64,000 nt of DNA from Mycolicibacterium sp. MU0053 (GTDB lineage Bacteria; Actinomycetota; Actinomycetes; Mycobacteriales; Mycobacteriaceae): assembly GCF_963378095.1 (NCBI RefSeq), contig NZ_OY726397.1, positions 3,782,001-3,846,000 of the forward strand, written 5' to 3'. A program made the translations under genes and the position numbers. The notes beneath the pieces were generated by a model. It worked only from the letters and a program-made list of their open reading frames with translations. It had not been told where the DNA came from and did no database searches. Shown here piece by piece: positions 25,055 to 33,110 of the stretch. Within the stretch, counting starts at the first letter, position 1. Each line of letters starts with the position of its first letter.

Positions 25055-26296
25055 GTGAGCGCATCGCGACACATCCCCACCTGGCAGCTCCGCGCCCGGT
25101 TCGCGGCGGCGTTGTCGGCGATGTACGGCGCCGAGGTACCCGCCTACACCGCGTTGGTCGCCGTCAGCGCGGCGGTCAACGCCGACCACGCCGCGTGGCA
25201 TCCGCAGGCGCGGCGACTCGGGTCGCTGGACCGGGTCACCGCGGAGCGGCACGGGGCCATCCGCGTCGGCACACCGCGCGAACTGCGCGAGGTGGCGGTG
25301 CTGTTCGGCGCCTTCGGCATGTATCCGGTGGGGTTCTACGATCTGCGCGAGGCCGCCGCGCCGGTGCCCGTGATCTCCACGGCGTTTCGCCCGGTCGCAC
25401 CGGATGAACTGGCGCGCAACCCGTTCCGGGTATTCACCTCGATGCTGGCCACCGCCGACGTGCGGTTCTTCGACCGCGATCTGCAACGCCGCGTGCAGAA
25501 CTTCCTGGACGCCCGCGCTCTTTTCGACCCGGAGTTGATCGCCCAGGCGCGCGGCATAGCCGCCGACGGGCACTGCCCCGCCGAAACCGCCGACAAGTTC
25601 GTCGCGCGCGCGGTATCGGCGTTCGCGCTGTCCGATGATCCGATCGATAAGGGCTGGTACGACGAACTGTCCGCGGTGTCCGCGGTCGCGGCCGACATCG
25701 CCGGGGTGCGGACCACCCATATCAACCACCTCACCCCGCGGGTGTTCGACATCGACGAGCTGTACCGCCGGATGTCCGCGCGCGGGATCGAGATGATCGA
25801 CGCCATCCAGGGTCCGCCGGCCACCCCGGGACCCGCGGTGCTGTTGCGGCAGACCTCGTTTCGAGCGCTGGCCGAACCGCGGCGGTTCCGGCACCGCGAC
25901 GGGACGGTCCGCGCCGGCACCCTGCGGGTACGGTTCGGCGAGGTCGAGGCCCGCGGTGTGGCCCTGACCCCGAAGGGCCGCGAGCGCTACGACGCGGCGA
26001 TGGCGGCCCCGGATCCGGCGGCCGCGTGGCCGCAGCACTTCCCGGGTACCGACCGTGAGCTCGCCGACCAACAGCTGGCCTACTACGTCGGCGGTGACCC
26101 CACCAAACCGGTTGTCTACGAGGACTTCCTGCCCGCCTCGGCAGCCGGGATCTTCCGCTCCAACCTGGACGCCGAGACCCGGCTCGGCGCCGGCAGCGAT
26201 GACTCGGAGTATTCGTCGGCGTGGCTGTCCGGCGCGCTGCACACCGAACTGCTCGATCCCTACGCTCTCTACCGGAAGGCGGCAACATGTCCCTGA
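25055..26296 (+). CDS. hglS: 2-oxoadipate dioxygenase/decarboxylase family (DUF1338, HglS-like)
   Basis: DUF1338 proteins related to Pseudomonas putida HglS convert 2-oxoadipate to D-2-hydroxyglutarate with O2 and non-haem iron. This 413-residue protein keeps the key residues in register: His66 and Arg70 in ERHGAIRVG (His70/Arg74 in HglS), His222 in RTTHINHLTPR (His226), and a Glu in RFGEVEARG (297 or 299) for the third ligand. GTG 25055 follows GGAG by 7 nt. The next gene, pcd, overlaps it by 10 bases, and lat-lrpA are divergent, so the genes form a lysine degradation route lat, pcd, then a 2-aminoadipate transaminase (not here), then this enzyme. M. tuberculosis Rv3292 is the orthologue, usually listed as hypothetical. 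Confidence 0.82.
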   Translation: MSASRHIPTWQLRARFAAALSAMYGAEVPAYTALVAVSAAVNADHAAWHPQARRLGSLDRVTAERHGAIRVGTPRELREVAVLFGAFGMYPVGFYDLREAAAPVPVISTAFRPVAPDELARNPFRVFTSMLATADVRFFDRDLQRRVQNFLDARALFDPELIAQARGIAADGHCPAETADKFVARAVSAFALSDDPIDKGWYDELSAVSAVAADIAGVRTTHINHLTPRVFDIDELYRRMSARGIEMIDAIQGPPATPGPAVLLRQTSFRALAEPRRFRHRDGTVRAGTLRVRFGEVEARGVALTPKGRERYDAAMAAPDPAAAWPQHFPGTDRELADQQLAYYVGGDPTKPVVYEDFLPASAAGIFRSNLDAETRLGAGSDDSEYSSAWLSGALHTELLDPYALYRKAATCP

Positions 26297-27834
26297 AGTC
26301 CCCGGCGATACAGCTGCCCGGCACCGCACAGCTCCGTGCGCGGGCCGGCGCCGCGCTGCTCGCCCTGGGCGCCGACCCGGCACGCCTCGGCGACGTCGGC
26401 GCGCCCGGGCTGCCGGCCAGCACCCCGATCACCGGAGAGCTGCTGTTCCGCGTGCCCGAGACCACGCGGACCGACGCCGATGCCGCGATCGCCCAGGCCG
26501 CGCGGGCGTTCACCGGTTGGCGCACCACCCCGGCGCCGGTGCGGGGCGCGCTGGTGGGCCGACTCGGCGAGCTGCTCACCGAGCACAAGGCGGCGCTGGC
26601 CGAGCTGGTGACCATCGAGGCCGGCAAGATCACCGCCGAGGCGCTCGGCGAGGTCCAGGAGATGATCGACGTCTGCCAATTTGCGGTCGGGCTCTCCCGG
26701 CAGCTCTACGGCAAGACCATCGCCTCGGAACGGCCCGGTCATCGGCTGCTGGAGAGCTGGCATCCGCTCGGCGTCGTCGGGGTCATCACGGCCTTCAACT
26801 TCCCCGTGGCGGTATGGGCCTGGAACACCGCGGTGGCGCTGGTGTGCGGCGACACCGTGGTGTGGAAGCCGTCCGAGCTGACCCCGCTGACCGCGATCGC
26901 GTGCCAGTCCCTGATCGAGCGCGCCGCCGCCGAGGTGGGTGCGCCACCTGAGGTCAGCTGGCTCCTCGTAGGCGGCCGCGACCTCGGCGAGCAACTGGTC
27001 GACGATCCGCGCATCGCGCTGCTCAGCGCCACCGGATCGGTGCGGATGGGGCGGGCGGTCGGCCCGCGGGTCGCGCAACGGTTCGGTCGGTCGTTGCTCG
27101 AACTCGGCGGCAACAACGCGGCCGTGGTGACACCGGCGGCCGACCTGGACCTGACGGTCCGCGGCATCGTCTTTGCCGCGGCCGGTACCGCCGGACAGCG
27201 GTGCACCACGTTGCGGCGGTTGATCGTGCACCGAACGGTGGCCGACCCGCTGGTCGAGCGCATCGCGACCGCGTATCGCAGTCTGACGGTGGGTGATCCG
27301 TTCGCACCGGAAACCCTGGTGGGACCGCTGATCCACGAGACCGCCTACCGGGACATGCGCGGCGCGCTGGCGCAGGCCGAGGCCGACGGCGGTGCGGTGC
27401 TCGGCGGCGAGCGCCACGAGTCGCCGAGCGAATGTTTCTACGTCGGTCCCGCCCTGGTGCGGATGCCGAGCCAGACCGAAATCGTCCACGAGGAAACGTT
27501 CGCCCCGGTGTTGTACGTGTTGACCTATGACACGCTCGAGGAGGCCATCGAACTCAACAATGCGGTGCCACAGGGACTTTCCTCGGCCATCTTCACCACC
27601 GACCTGCGCGAGGCCGAGCGGTTCCTGGCCGCCGACGGCTCGGACTGCGGGATCGCCAACGTCAACATCGGCACCTCGGGCGCCGAGATCGGCGGGGCGT
27701 TCGGCGGCGAGAAACACACCGGCGGTGGGCGGGAATCCGGCTCGGATTCCTGGCAGGCCTACATGCGGCGGGCCACCAACACCATCAACTATTCGTCGGA
27801 GCTGCCGCTGGCACAGGGGGTTCGGTTCGGCTAG
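26287..27834 (+). CDS. pcd: Piperideine-6-carboxylate / aminoadipate-semialdehyde dehydrogenase
   Basis: Pcd oxidises aminoadipate semialdehyde, the Lat product, to 2-aminoadipate with NAD(P). The 515-residue aldehyde dehydrogenase shows ITAFNFPVAVWAWN with Asn171, the general base Glu272 in LLELGGNNA and the nucleophile Cys306 in AGTAGQRCTTLRR; TIEAGKITAEALGEVQE and WGGN-like C-terminal NVNIGTSGAEIGGAFGGEK also follow ALDH7/antiquitin-type enzymes. The ATG at 26287 lies after GAAGGCGGCAAC, within the last codons of the DUF1338 gene. Its stop shares CTAG with the convergent P450 gene. Orthologue of Rv3293. Confidence 0.92.
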   Translation: MSLKSPAIQLPGTAQLRARAGAALLALGADPARLGDVGAPGLPASTPITGELLFRVPETTRTDADAAIAQAARAFTGWRTTPAPVRGALVGRLGELLTEHKAALAELVTIEAGKITAEALGEVQEMIDVCQFAVGLSRQLYGKTIASERPGHRLLESWHPLGVVGVITAFNFPVAVWAWNTAVALVCGDTVVWKPSELTPLTAIACQSLIERAAAEVGAPPEVSWLLVGGRDLGEQLVDDPRIALLSATGSVRMGRAVGPRVAQRFGRSLLELGGNNAAVVTPAADLDLTVRGIVFAAAGTAGQRCTTLRRLIVHRTVADPLVERIATAYRSLTVGDPFAPETLVGPLIHETAYRDMRGALAQAEADGGAVLGGERHESPSECFYVGPALVRMPSQTEIVHEETFAPVLYVLTYDTLEEAIELNNAVPQGLSSAIFTTDLREAERFLAADGSDCGIANVNIGTSGAEIGGAFGGEKHTGGGRESGSDSWQAYMRRATNTINYSSELPLAQGVRFG

Positions 27835-29270
27835 CCAGGCCGCCGCAACCCCAGTCGAAAGTCCTTCGGCATCACGGTGAGCCGCTCGGTGACCGCCAGC
27901 CGGTAATCCGGGTCAGCGATCAGGTCATAGCGGCGGATCAGCATGCCCAGCAACAACACCGCCTCGTGCAGCGCGAACTGCCGCCCGATGCAGGACCGTT
28001 CACCGGTGCCGAACGGCTTGTACAGCGTGCCGGGCCGGGCGCGCAGGTGTTCGGGGGCGAACCGGTCGGGGTCGAACTCGTCGACCGGTGCCAGACCGTC
28101 TCCGCCCCAACGTGGATCGCGGTGCAGCGTGCCGGTCAGGGCCAGCACCCACTGCCCTTTCTTGATCGGGTAGCGCCCGGCCAGCACGGTGTCCTCGCGG
28201 GCCTCGCGGTAGTAGCCGGGAACGGTGGGTTGCAGCCGCAGCGACTCGTCGAGCACCCGCCGCAGGTAGCGCAGCTTGGCGATCTGCTCGAAGTCCGGAC
28301 GCTCCGCTGCGCCCCAGACCGCATCGACCTCGGCCCGCGCCCGCGCGAACACCTCCGGCTGCCTCGACAGGAAGTACAACGCGAAAGACAAGGCACCGGA
28401 GGTGGTTTCGTGCCCAGCGATCAGAAAGTTGATCAGCTGATAGCGGATGTTCGCCTCATCGAGGCGCGGTTTGCCGTCCGCGTCCGGAGTCAACATGAGC
28501 TCCAGCAGATCGTCGTGGTGACCCAGCCCCTCGGCGCGGCGCGCGGCGACGATCTCGTCGGCGACGCCGTGCAGGTAGCCGGCATGCTTGCGCACCTTGC
28601 GCTCGTAGCGCCGGGCGACGAACCTGGGCAGATAGGTCTTCCAGAGCACTCCCAGCGTGTCCGAGCCGCGCAGCGCCGCGACCATGTTGTCGACGAACGG
28701 GTGCGTGCCCTCGGCGCCGAAGACGTCGAACGAGTGGTCGGCGGCGCAGCGTCCGATGGTTTCGAGCGTGACGCGGGTGGTATCCGCCGGGACGTCGACG
28801 GTGCTGCCGGCCTCGGCGCGGGTGTCCCAGCGGCCGAGCAACTCGGTTCCGACGTCGACCATCCTCGGGTGGTAGCGCCGCATCGCGGCCTGCGTGAACG
28901 CCGGCATCAGCAGGTCGTGGGCGCGTCGCCAGTTCGGCTCGTCGTTGCCGGCGGTGAACAACCCGTCGCCGCCGAGGATTCGCAGCGCCACCAGTTCGGG
29001 GCCCAGATGCTTGCAGAATCGCTTCTCGTCGTTGAGGTCGTGGACGATGTCGGCGCCGGCAGCCACCACGTAGCGCGCGCCCATGAAGGCGAATTCGAAG
29101 ATCGGGCCCAGTTGGGCCGCGTAGTCGATGGCCGATCCGGTGGGCTCGTCGCCGCGGAAGGTCAGCACGTCGCCCAGTAGCGGAACCCGCTTGGGCGGAC
29201 GCGGAATCCGCGGGTCCCGCAGTGGCTCGGACCCACTGCGCCGGTGTGTCTCGGCGGCAACGGCGGTCAT
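27831..29270 (-). CDS. Cytochrome P450, CYP102-like haem domain (stand-alone)
   Basis: The 479-residue P450 resembles the haem domain of Bacillus P450 BM3 (CYP102A1), a fatty acid hydroxylase: GDGLFTAGNDEPNWRRAHDLL, split here into GDGLFT and NWRRAHDLLMPAF, the I-helix FLIAGHETTSGALSFALYFL (Thr pair for O2 activation), ExxR in LDESLRLQPT, and the haem loop KPFGTGERSCIGRQFALHE with Cys427. Unlike BM3 no reductase is fused or adjacent, so it must borrow a redox partner. ATG 29270 has GGAGG 8 nt upstream. It is divergent from a TetR gene 49 bases away, the same layout as BM3 and its repressor Bm3R1. Substrate class (fatty acids) is inference. Confidence 0.88.
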   Translation of the reverse strand: MTAVAAETHRRSGSEPLRDPRIPRPPKRVPLLGDVLTFRGDEPTGSAIDYAAQLGPIFEFAFMGARYVVAAGADIVHDLNDEKRFCKHLGPELVALRILGGDGLFTAGNDEPNWRRAHDLLMPAFTQAAMRRYHPRMVDVGTELLGRWDTRAEAGSTVDVPADTTRVTLETIGRCAADHSFDVFGAEGTHPFVDNMVAALRGSDTLGVLWKTYLPRFVARRYERKVRKHAGYLHGVADEIVAARRAEGLGHHDDLLELMLTPDADGKPRLDEANIRYQLINFLIAGHETTSGALSFALYFLSRQPEVFARARAEVDAVWGAAERPDFEQIAKLRYLRRVLDESLRLQPTVPGYYREAREDTVLAGRYPIKKGQWVLALTGTLHRDPRWGGDGLAPVDEFDPDRFAPEHLRARPGTLYKPFGTGERSCIGRQFALHEAVLLLGMLIRRYDLIADPDYRLAVTERLTVMPKDFRLGLRRPG

Positions 29271-29306
29271 GCACCCAGCCTCCGGCGTTGTTGTACATGT
29301 GTCAAG

Positions 29307-29312
29307 TAGGAT
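29307..29312 (+). promoter_or_regulatory. -10 box for leaderless TetR gene
   Basis: TAGGAT, 7 nt before the ATG at 29320; it makes that ATG preferable to the one at 29311, which lies inside the box. Confidence 0.45.
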
Positions 29313-29319
29313 GTCGGGC

Positions 29320-29970
29320 ATGTCCGGAAAGGCCCGACGACGGCTGTCGCCCGACGATCGGCGCGCCGAACTGCTGGCCCTCGGCGCCGAGGTGTTCGGC
29401 TCCCGCCCCTACGACGAGGTGCGCATCGATGAGGTCGCCGAGCGCGCCGGGGTGTCGCGGGCGCTGATGTATCACTACTTCCCGGACAAGCGGGCCTTCT
29501 TCGCCGAGGTCCTGCGGTGCGAGGGAGAACGGCTCTTCGAGGCCACCAGCACCCCGGCGCGCCCGGGTCAGACCCTGTTCGAGCGGCTCCGCGTCGGCGT
29601 CCTGGCCTACCTGGAGTATCACGAACGCAACCCGCACGGGTCGTGGGCGGCGCACGTCGGTCTCGGTCGTACGGACCCGGTGTTGGCCGGCGTCGACTCC
29701 GCCGACAACGAACGGCAGATGCAGCGCATCATGGCCGCCGTCGTCGAGGTGTCCACCGAGCTGGACACCACGGTGGAGCGCGAACTTCAGGTCATCGTCT
29801 CCGGCTGGCTGGCGTTCACGCTCGAGATTTGCCGGCAGCGGATCATCGACCCGTCGCTGGACGCTCAGCGGCTGGCCGATTCGGCCGCGCATGCGCTGCT
29901 CGATGCGATCACCCGAGTGCCGGGTATCCCCGCGAAGCTGGCCGCCGCGGTCGCGCCGCAGCGGCGCTGA
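29320..29970 (+). CDS. TetR family regulator, divergent from the P450 gene
   Basis: The 216-residue protein has a standard TetR helix-turn-helix (residues ~10-55: DRRAELLALGAEVFGSRPYDEVRIDEVAERAGVSRALMYHYF, of which IDEVAERAGVSRALMYHYF is the recognition part) and a variable ligand domain with HERNPHGSWAAHVGLG and LEICRQRIIDPSL. Its position divergent from the P450 gene with a 49-base gap makes it the likely repressor of that gene, released by a lipid ligand as Bm3R1 is. No strongly symmetric operator is obvious; the gap holds ACATGT and, on the P450 strand, TTGACA. The next gene follows convergently after 6 bases. Confidence 0.85.
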   Translation: MSGKARRRLSPDDRRAELLALGAEVFGSRPYDEVRIDEVAERAGVSRALMYHYFPDKRAFFAEVLRCEGERLFEATSTPARPGQTLFERLRVGVLAYLEYHERNPHGSWAAHVGLGRTDPVLAGVDSADNERQMQRIMAAVVEVSTELDTTVERELQVIVSGWLAFTLEICRQRIIDPSLDAQRLADSAAHALLDAITRVPGIPAKLAAAVAPQRR

Positions 29971-29976
29971 ACGTCG

Positions 29977-30318
29977 TCAGCGCCGGCCGCCCCGACCCCC
30001 GCCCCCGCGGCCAGGCAGATCATTGTTCGGCCGCGACGGACCCGAGATGCCGCCGTCGAAATCCGGATCCAACACAATGCCGTAGTCGAATCCGTCGTAG
30101 TCGCAGTACCAGTCGAAGTCGCACGGGTAGGACATGCCGGAGCCCGGCCCCTGTCCGGTATTGCTGCCGCGGGTGTCGCCCTGCGAGCACAACACCGTGC
30201 CGTTGGAACTGACGCAGTCGGCGGCGGCCGACGGGCTCACGGTCACGGCGATGGTCGGCACGGCCGCCACCATGAACGTCAGTGCCGGCAGCCAGACTTT
30301 AATCAGTGAGCGGGACAC
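29977..30318 (-). CDS. Small secreted acidic/Gly-rich protein, paralogue A
   Basis: I do not recognise a named family. The 113-residue protein has a signal peptide (VWLPALTFMVAAVPTIAVTV, cleavage near SAAA at ~33), two cysteines in the mature start (DCVSSNGTVLCSQGD), then the block YPCDFDWYCDYDGFDYG and GPSRPNNDLPGRG, with a Gly/Arg tail. The same block occurs in the protein encoded at 30706-30963. It starts at GTG 30318 and overlaps the stop of the hemophore-related gene by 20 bases, so the two are co-translated. A later start (ATG 30273) would destroy the signal peptide. Confidence 0.65.
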   Translation of the reverse strand: MSRSLIKVWLPALTFMVAAVPTIAVTVSPSAAADCVSSNGTVLCSQGDTRGSNTGQGPGSGMSYPCDFDWYCDYDGFDYGIVLDPDFDGGISGPSRPNNDLPGRGGGGRGGRR

Positions 30319-30655
30319 CGCACCTGGCTCGGAAATCCATCATCGGCTGCCGAATGGCCGCAAGTTCCCCTCGCACTTGCGGATTGGCATCCAGATAGGC
30401 CGAAATCTGCTCGGTACGCTGCTCTTTCGGCTGCCCCTTCAGGCTGGTGAAGAAGGCGTTGACGGCAGGATGGGTGAACATGTAGGCCGACATCGATGCC
30501 GAGACTCCGGACATGATCCCGGTCATATCGCCGACCGAGCAGTACGGCGGCGGCGGTGGCGGCGGCGGATCCTCGGCGATCGCGCCCGGAGCCGTGGCCA
30601 ACAAGGCGCCCGCGGCGATGGCCGTCGCAACTGCAGATCGAACGAAAACGGACAT
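30299..30655 (-). CDS. Secreted hemophore-related protein
   Basis: The 118-residue protein has a signal peptide ending near AIAEDPPP (residue ~27), a polyproline run, and a helical domain with two cysteines (PPYCSVGDMTGIMSGVSAS, then RARCGVPL) plus HPAVNAFFTSLKGQPKEQ and YLDANPQVRGELAAIRQPMMDF. This pattern matches mycobacterial hemophore-related proteins (Rv0203-like, TIGR04529), which bind haem outside the cell. ATG 30655 has AAGGAG 5 nt before it. It lies between two paralogous small secreted proteins, suggesting a shared extracellular role. No MmpL-type haem transporter is in the window. Haem binding itself is inferred. Confidence 0.75.
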   Translation of the reverse strand: MSVFVRSAVATAIAAGALLATAPGAIAEDPPPPPPPPYCSVGDMTGIMSGVSASMSAYMFTHPAVNAFFTSLKGQPKEQRTEQISAYLDANPQVRGELAAIRQPMMDFRARCGVPLTD

Positions 30656-30705
30656 ACCCGCTCCTTTACGTAGTCGGCTCTGACGCAAGCTGGATACCAC
30701 GCTGG

Positions 30706-30963
30706 TCACCCCCGGCCACCGCGGTCACGGTCCGGCCGATCGCGGTCCGGCCGTTCTCGATCCGGTAGATCTTGGTTCGGGCGCGACGGCCCCTCGTCGA
30801 GCAGCGCTCCGGAATCATCGTTATCGCAGTACCATTCGAAATCGCACCATGGATAGGTGCTCTGAGGCGGTCCTTCTTGGTAAAAAGCCCCAGCCGACGC
30901 AGGGACCAAGAAAGACACAGTCACCCCGACTGTCAAGACCGAGAGATAAAACGCCTGGCGCAT
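30706..30963 (-). CDS. Small secreted acidic protein, paralogue B
   Basis: The 85-residue protein has a signal peptide (FYLSVLTVGVTVSFLVPASAGA) and a mature part with YPWCDFEWYCDNDDSG, GPSRPNQDLP and a C-terminal Arg-Asp repeat (PDRERPDRDRPDRDRG). It is related to paralogue A at 29977-30318. ATG 30963 is preferred over the ATG two codons upstream because TAGGAG is 6 nt from it. It is the first gene of a three-gene run with the hemophore-related gene (50 bases downstream) and paralogue A. The WCDF/WYCD cysteines and acidic residues could bind a metal or form a disulfide; nothing else is known. Confidence 0.65.
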   Translation of the reverse strand: MRQAFYLSVLTVGVTVSFLVPASAGAFYQEGPPQSTYPWCDFEWYCDNDDSGALLDEGPSRPNQDLPDRERPDRDRPDRDRGGRG

Positions 30964-31069
30964 CACCATCTCCTACCAAGAATGTCGCAACGGCTCGCCA
31001 AGTGCAGGAGATATCCGCTGCGTGCGCACCCGCTCGCAGCCCATCCCGACTGTGCTGATCAGAACCTAG

Positions 31070-31218
31070 TGGGGCGACAGCGGGCAAACATCACCCACAA
31101 TGGGGGAAATGGTCAGGCGGACACCCAACGCGGCCGCCGCCGCACCCCCGCTATGGGGGGCGACTACTCCCGTTGTGCGACATTAGGATTCACTGGGTCG
31201 TGAAATTGGGGGGCCGAC
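31070..31218 (+). repeat. G-tract direct repeats upstream of the DyP-like operon
   Basis: Three related sites, TGGGGCGAC (31070-31078), TGGGGGGCGAC (31154-31164) and TGGGGGGCCGAC (31207-31218), plus TGGGGGAAA at 31101, lie in the leader of the operon; the last one ends at the base before the ATG and may double as ribosome binding site. MalT-like LuxR regulators bind G-rich asymmetric boxes, so these are candidate sites for the nearby regulator. The rest of the 255-base gap shows nothing else I can name. Confidence 0.4.
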
Positions 31219-31779
31219 ATGTCAGCGCTGGAGAACAACTGGTCCGAGCCCGCTGCGCGCGCGATTCCCCCCGAAGGCTATTTCGAACTCGAACGCGGAC
31301 GGTACGGTCCGGCTTTTCCGCGCACTCCAGCCTGCTACGGCTTCTCGATCATCGCCAAGGTCAAGGCCGGTCGCGAAGACGCCGTTCGCGCCCACGGCAA
31401 GCAGATCGAGGAGGCGGTCGCCGCCAGTCCCGATGTCTTGGCACCGCTGCGTCTGCACTACCTGCGCTGGGTCCTCTTCGACGTCGGATCCGGCCTGCAC
31501 TTCCAGTACCAGGGCATCTTCGACACCGATTTCGACAAATACACCGAAGACGCCGTCCGACTGTTCAGCGCGACCGGAATCACCACGGTCTTCACCAATC
31601 TCGAGGGCTTTCCCGACGACTGGCAGACCAACTCGCAGGCGTTCATCGAGTTCGTCCGCGAGCATCACCATCCCAGCTTCTTGGAATACGGCGAATACCC
31701 GTACGTCACCGCTGAAGAGATCAAGAAGGCTCTGCGACTCAAGGCCGCATTCTCCGACATGCTCGACCAGATGCAGTGA
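31219..31779 (+). CDS. Uncharacterised protein, first gene of DyP-like operon
   Basis: The 186-residue protein matches no family I can name. It has no signal peptide or membrane segment and looks like a dimeric alpha-beta barrel (ferredoxin-like) protein: FSIIAKVKAGREDAVRAHGKQI starts like such a strand-helix unit and LHYLRWVLFDVGSGLHFQYQGIFD gives the next two strands. The C-terminus is helical and charged (FVREHHHPSFLEYGEYPYVTAEEIKKALRLKA, with a triple His). The next gene starts within its stop codon (GTGA overlap), so the two products are made together, and DyP peroxidases also have ferredoxin-like folds. An accessory or partner subunit is a guess. Confidence 0.7.
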   Translation: MSALENNWSEPAARAIPPEGYFELERGRYGPAFPRTPACYGFSIIAKVKAGREDAVRAHGKQIEEAVAASPDVLAPLRLHYLRWVLFDVGSGLHFQYQGIFDTDFDKYTEDAVRLFSATGITTVFTNLEGFPDDWQTNSQAFIEFVREHHHPSFLEYGEYPYVTAEEIKKALRLKAAFSDMLDQMQ

Positions 31780-33110
31780 CACTCGACCTCGACGATATTC
31801 AGCACATCCTGCTGACCCGGACGCCGGCGATGACGGGACGCTATGAGTTTCTGTCGTTCGACACCGCTGCAGGCGGCCGAGCCTGGCTAACGGAATTGCT
31901 GGACCGGGTGCAATCGGCCGCGGACGCGCACGACACCATGGCGGACGCCAAGCGCTGGATCACGTTGGCATTCACACATAACGGCCTACGCGCGCTCGGT
32001 GTGCCCCCGAGTGCGCTGGCCTCCTTTCCCGACGAGTTCCGCGAGGGCATGGCCGCGCGCGCCGACATCCTGGGCGACACCGGCCCCAACGCGCCGCAGC
32101 ACTGGGTTGGGGGGTTGGCCGGCGATGATGTACATGCGATCGCGATCCTCTTTGCTCGCGATGAGGCCGAACACCGCAGGTGCATCGGCGAACACGACAA
32201 CCTGCTGGCTCGCTGCGACGGCGTGCGCAGCGTCTCGTTTCTCGACCTGAACGCCACCCCACCGTTCAACTACGCTCACGACCACTTCGGCTTTCGGGAC
32301 CGGCTCTCGCAACCGGTGATGAAGGGGTCGGGCGAAGAACCGACACCGGGCTCCGGTGCACCGCTGGAGCCCGGCGAGTTCATCCTCGGCTATCCCGATG
32401 AGGACGGACCGGTCCACAACCTGCCGCAGCCCGAAGTGCTGGCACGCAACGGCAGCTATCTGGCATACCGCCGGTTGCAGGAACACGTCGGGGCGTTTCG
32501 CACCTACCTGAGCGACAACGCGACCACCCCGCAGGAGCAGGATCTGCTGGCCGCCAAGTTCATGGGTCGATGGCGTAGCGGCGCGCCACTGGTGCTGGCA
32601 CCCACCATCGACGATCCCGAGCTCGGCGCAGACCCGATGCGTAACAACGATTTCAACTACGGTGAGATGGATCCACTCGGCTACGCCTGCCCACTGGGCT
32701 CCCATGCCCGTCGGCTGAACCCGCGCGACACCGCACACTACATGAATCGGCGCCGGATGATACGTCGCGGCGCGACCTATGGGCCGGCCCTGCCGGACGG
32801 CGCTCCCGAAGATGGTGTCGACCGCGGCATCGCGGCATTCATCATCTGCGCCAGTCTCGTTCGGCAGTTCGAGTTCGCACAGAACGTCTGGATCAACGAC
32901 ACGAGCTTCCATGAACTGGGCAACGAGCACGATCCCATCTGCGGGACGCAGGACGGCACCCTGGATTTCACCGTACCCAGGCGCCCGATACGGAAGGTGC
33001 ACAAGGGCATCCCGGCCTTTACCACCCTCCGGGGCGGCGCGTACTTCTTTCTGCCCGGATTGCGCGCTTTGCGCTACCTCGCTGGGCTCGGGGATCGGGA
33101 GATGCCGTGA
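31776..33110 (+). CDS. DyP-type peroxidase family protein, divergent
   Basis: The 444-residue protein follows the large (class C/D-like) dye-decolourising peroxidases: HDHFGFRDRLSQPVMKG contains the distal Asp175, LEPGEFILGYPDEDG, the Arg region KFMGRWRSGAPLVLAP (Arg265/267) and the proximal haem ligand His310 in CPLGSHARRLNPRD. The GxxDG motif is altered to GFRDR (Arg176 replaces Gly). No Tat or Sec signal is present, so it is cytoplasmic unless packaged by a nanocompartment. It overlaps both neighbours by 4 bases. Substrate unknown; haem binding is likely, peroxidase activity less certain because of the motif change. Confidence 0.8.
   Translation: MTLDLDDIQHILLTRTPAMTGRYEFLSFDTAAGGRAWLTELLDRVQSAADAHDTMADAKRWITLAFTHNGLRALGVPPSALASFPDEFREGMAARADILGDTGPNAPQHWVGGLAGDDVHAIAILFARDEAEHRRCIGEHDNLLARCDGVRSVSFLDLNATPPFNYAHDHFGFRDRLSQPVMKGSGEEPTPGSGAPLEPGEFILGYPDEDGPVHNLPQPEVLARNGSYLAYRRLQEHVGAFRTYLSDNATTPQEQDLLAAKFMGRWRSGAPLVLAPTIDDPELGADPMRNNDFNYGEMDPLGYACPLGSHARRLNPRDTAHYMNRRRMIRRGATYGPALPDGAPEDGVDRGIAAFIICASLVRQFEFAQNVWINDTSFHELGNEHDPICGTQDGTLDFTVPRRPIRKVHKGIPAFTTLRGGAYFFLPGLRALRYLAGLGDREMP

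Noticed and set aside
29291..29305. Symmetric TetR operator in the P450-TetR gap
   Set aside because: Apart from the short ACATGT core the two halves match at few positions, so no operator is called.
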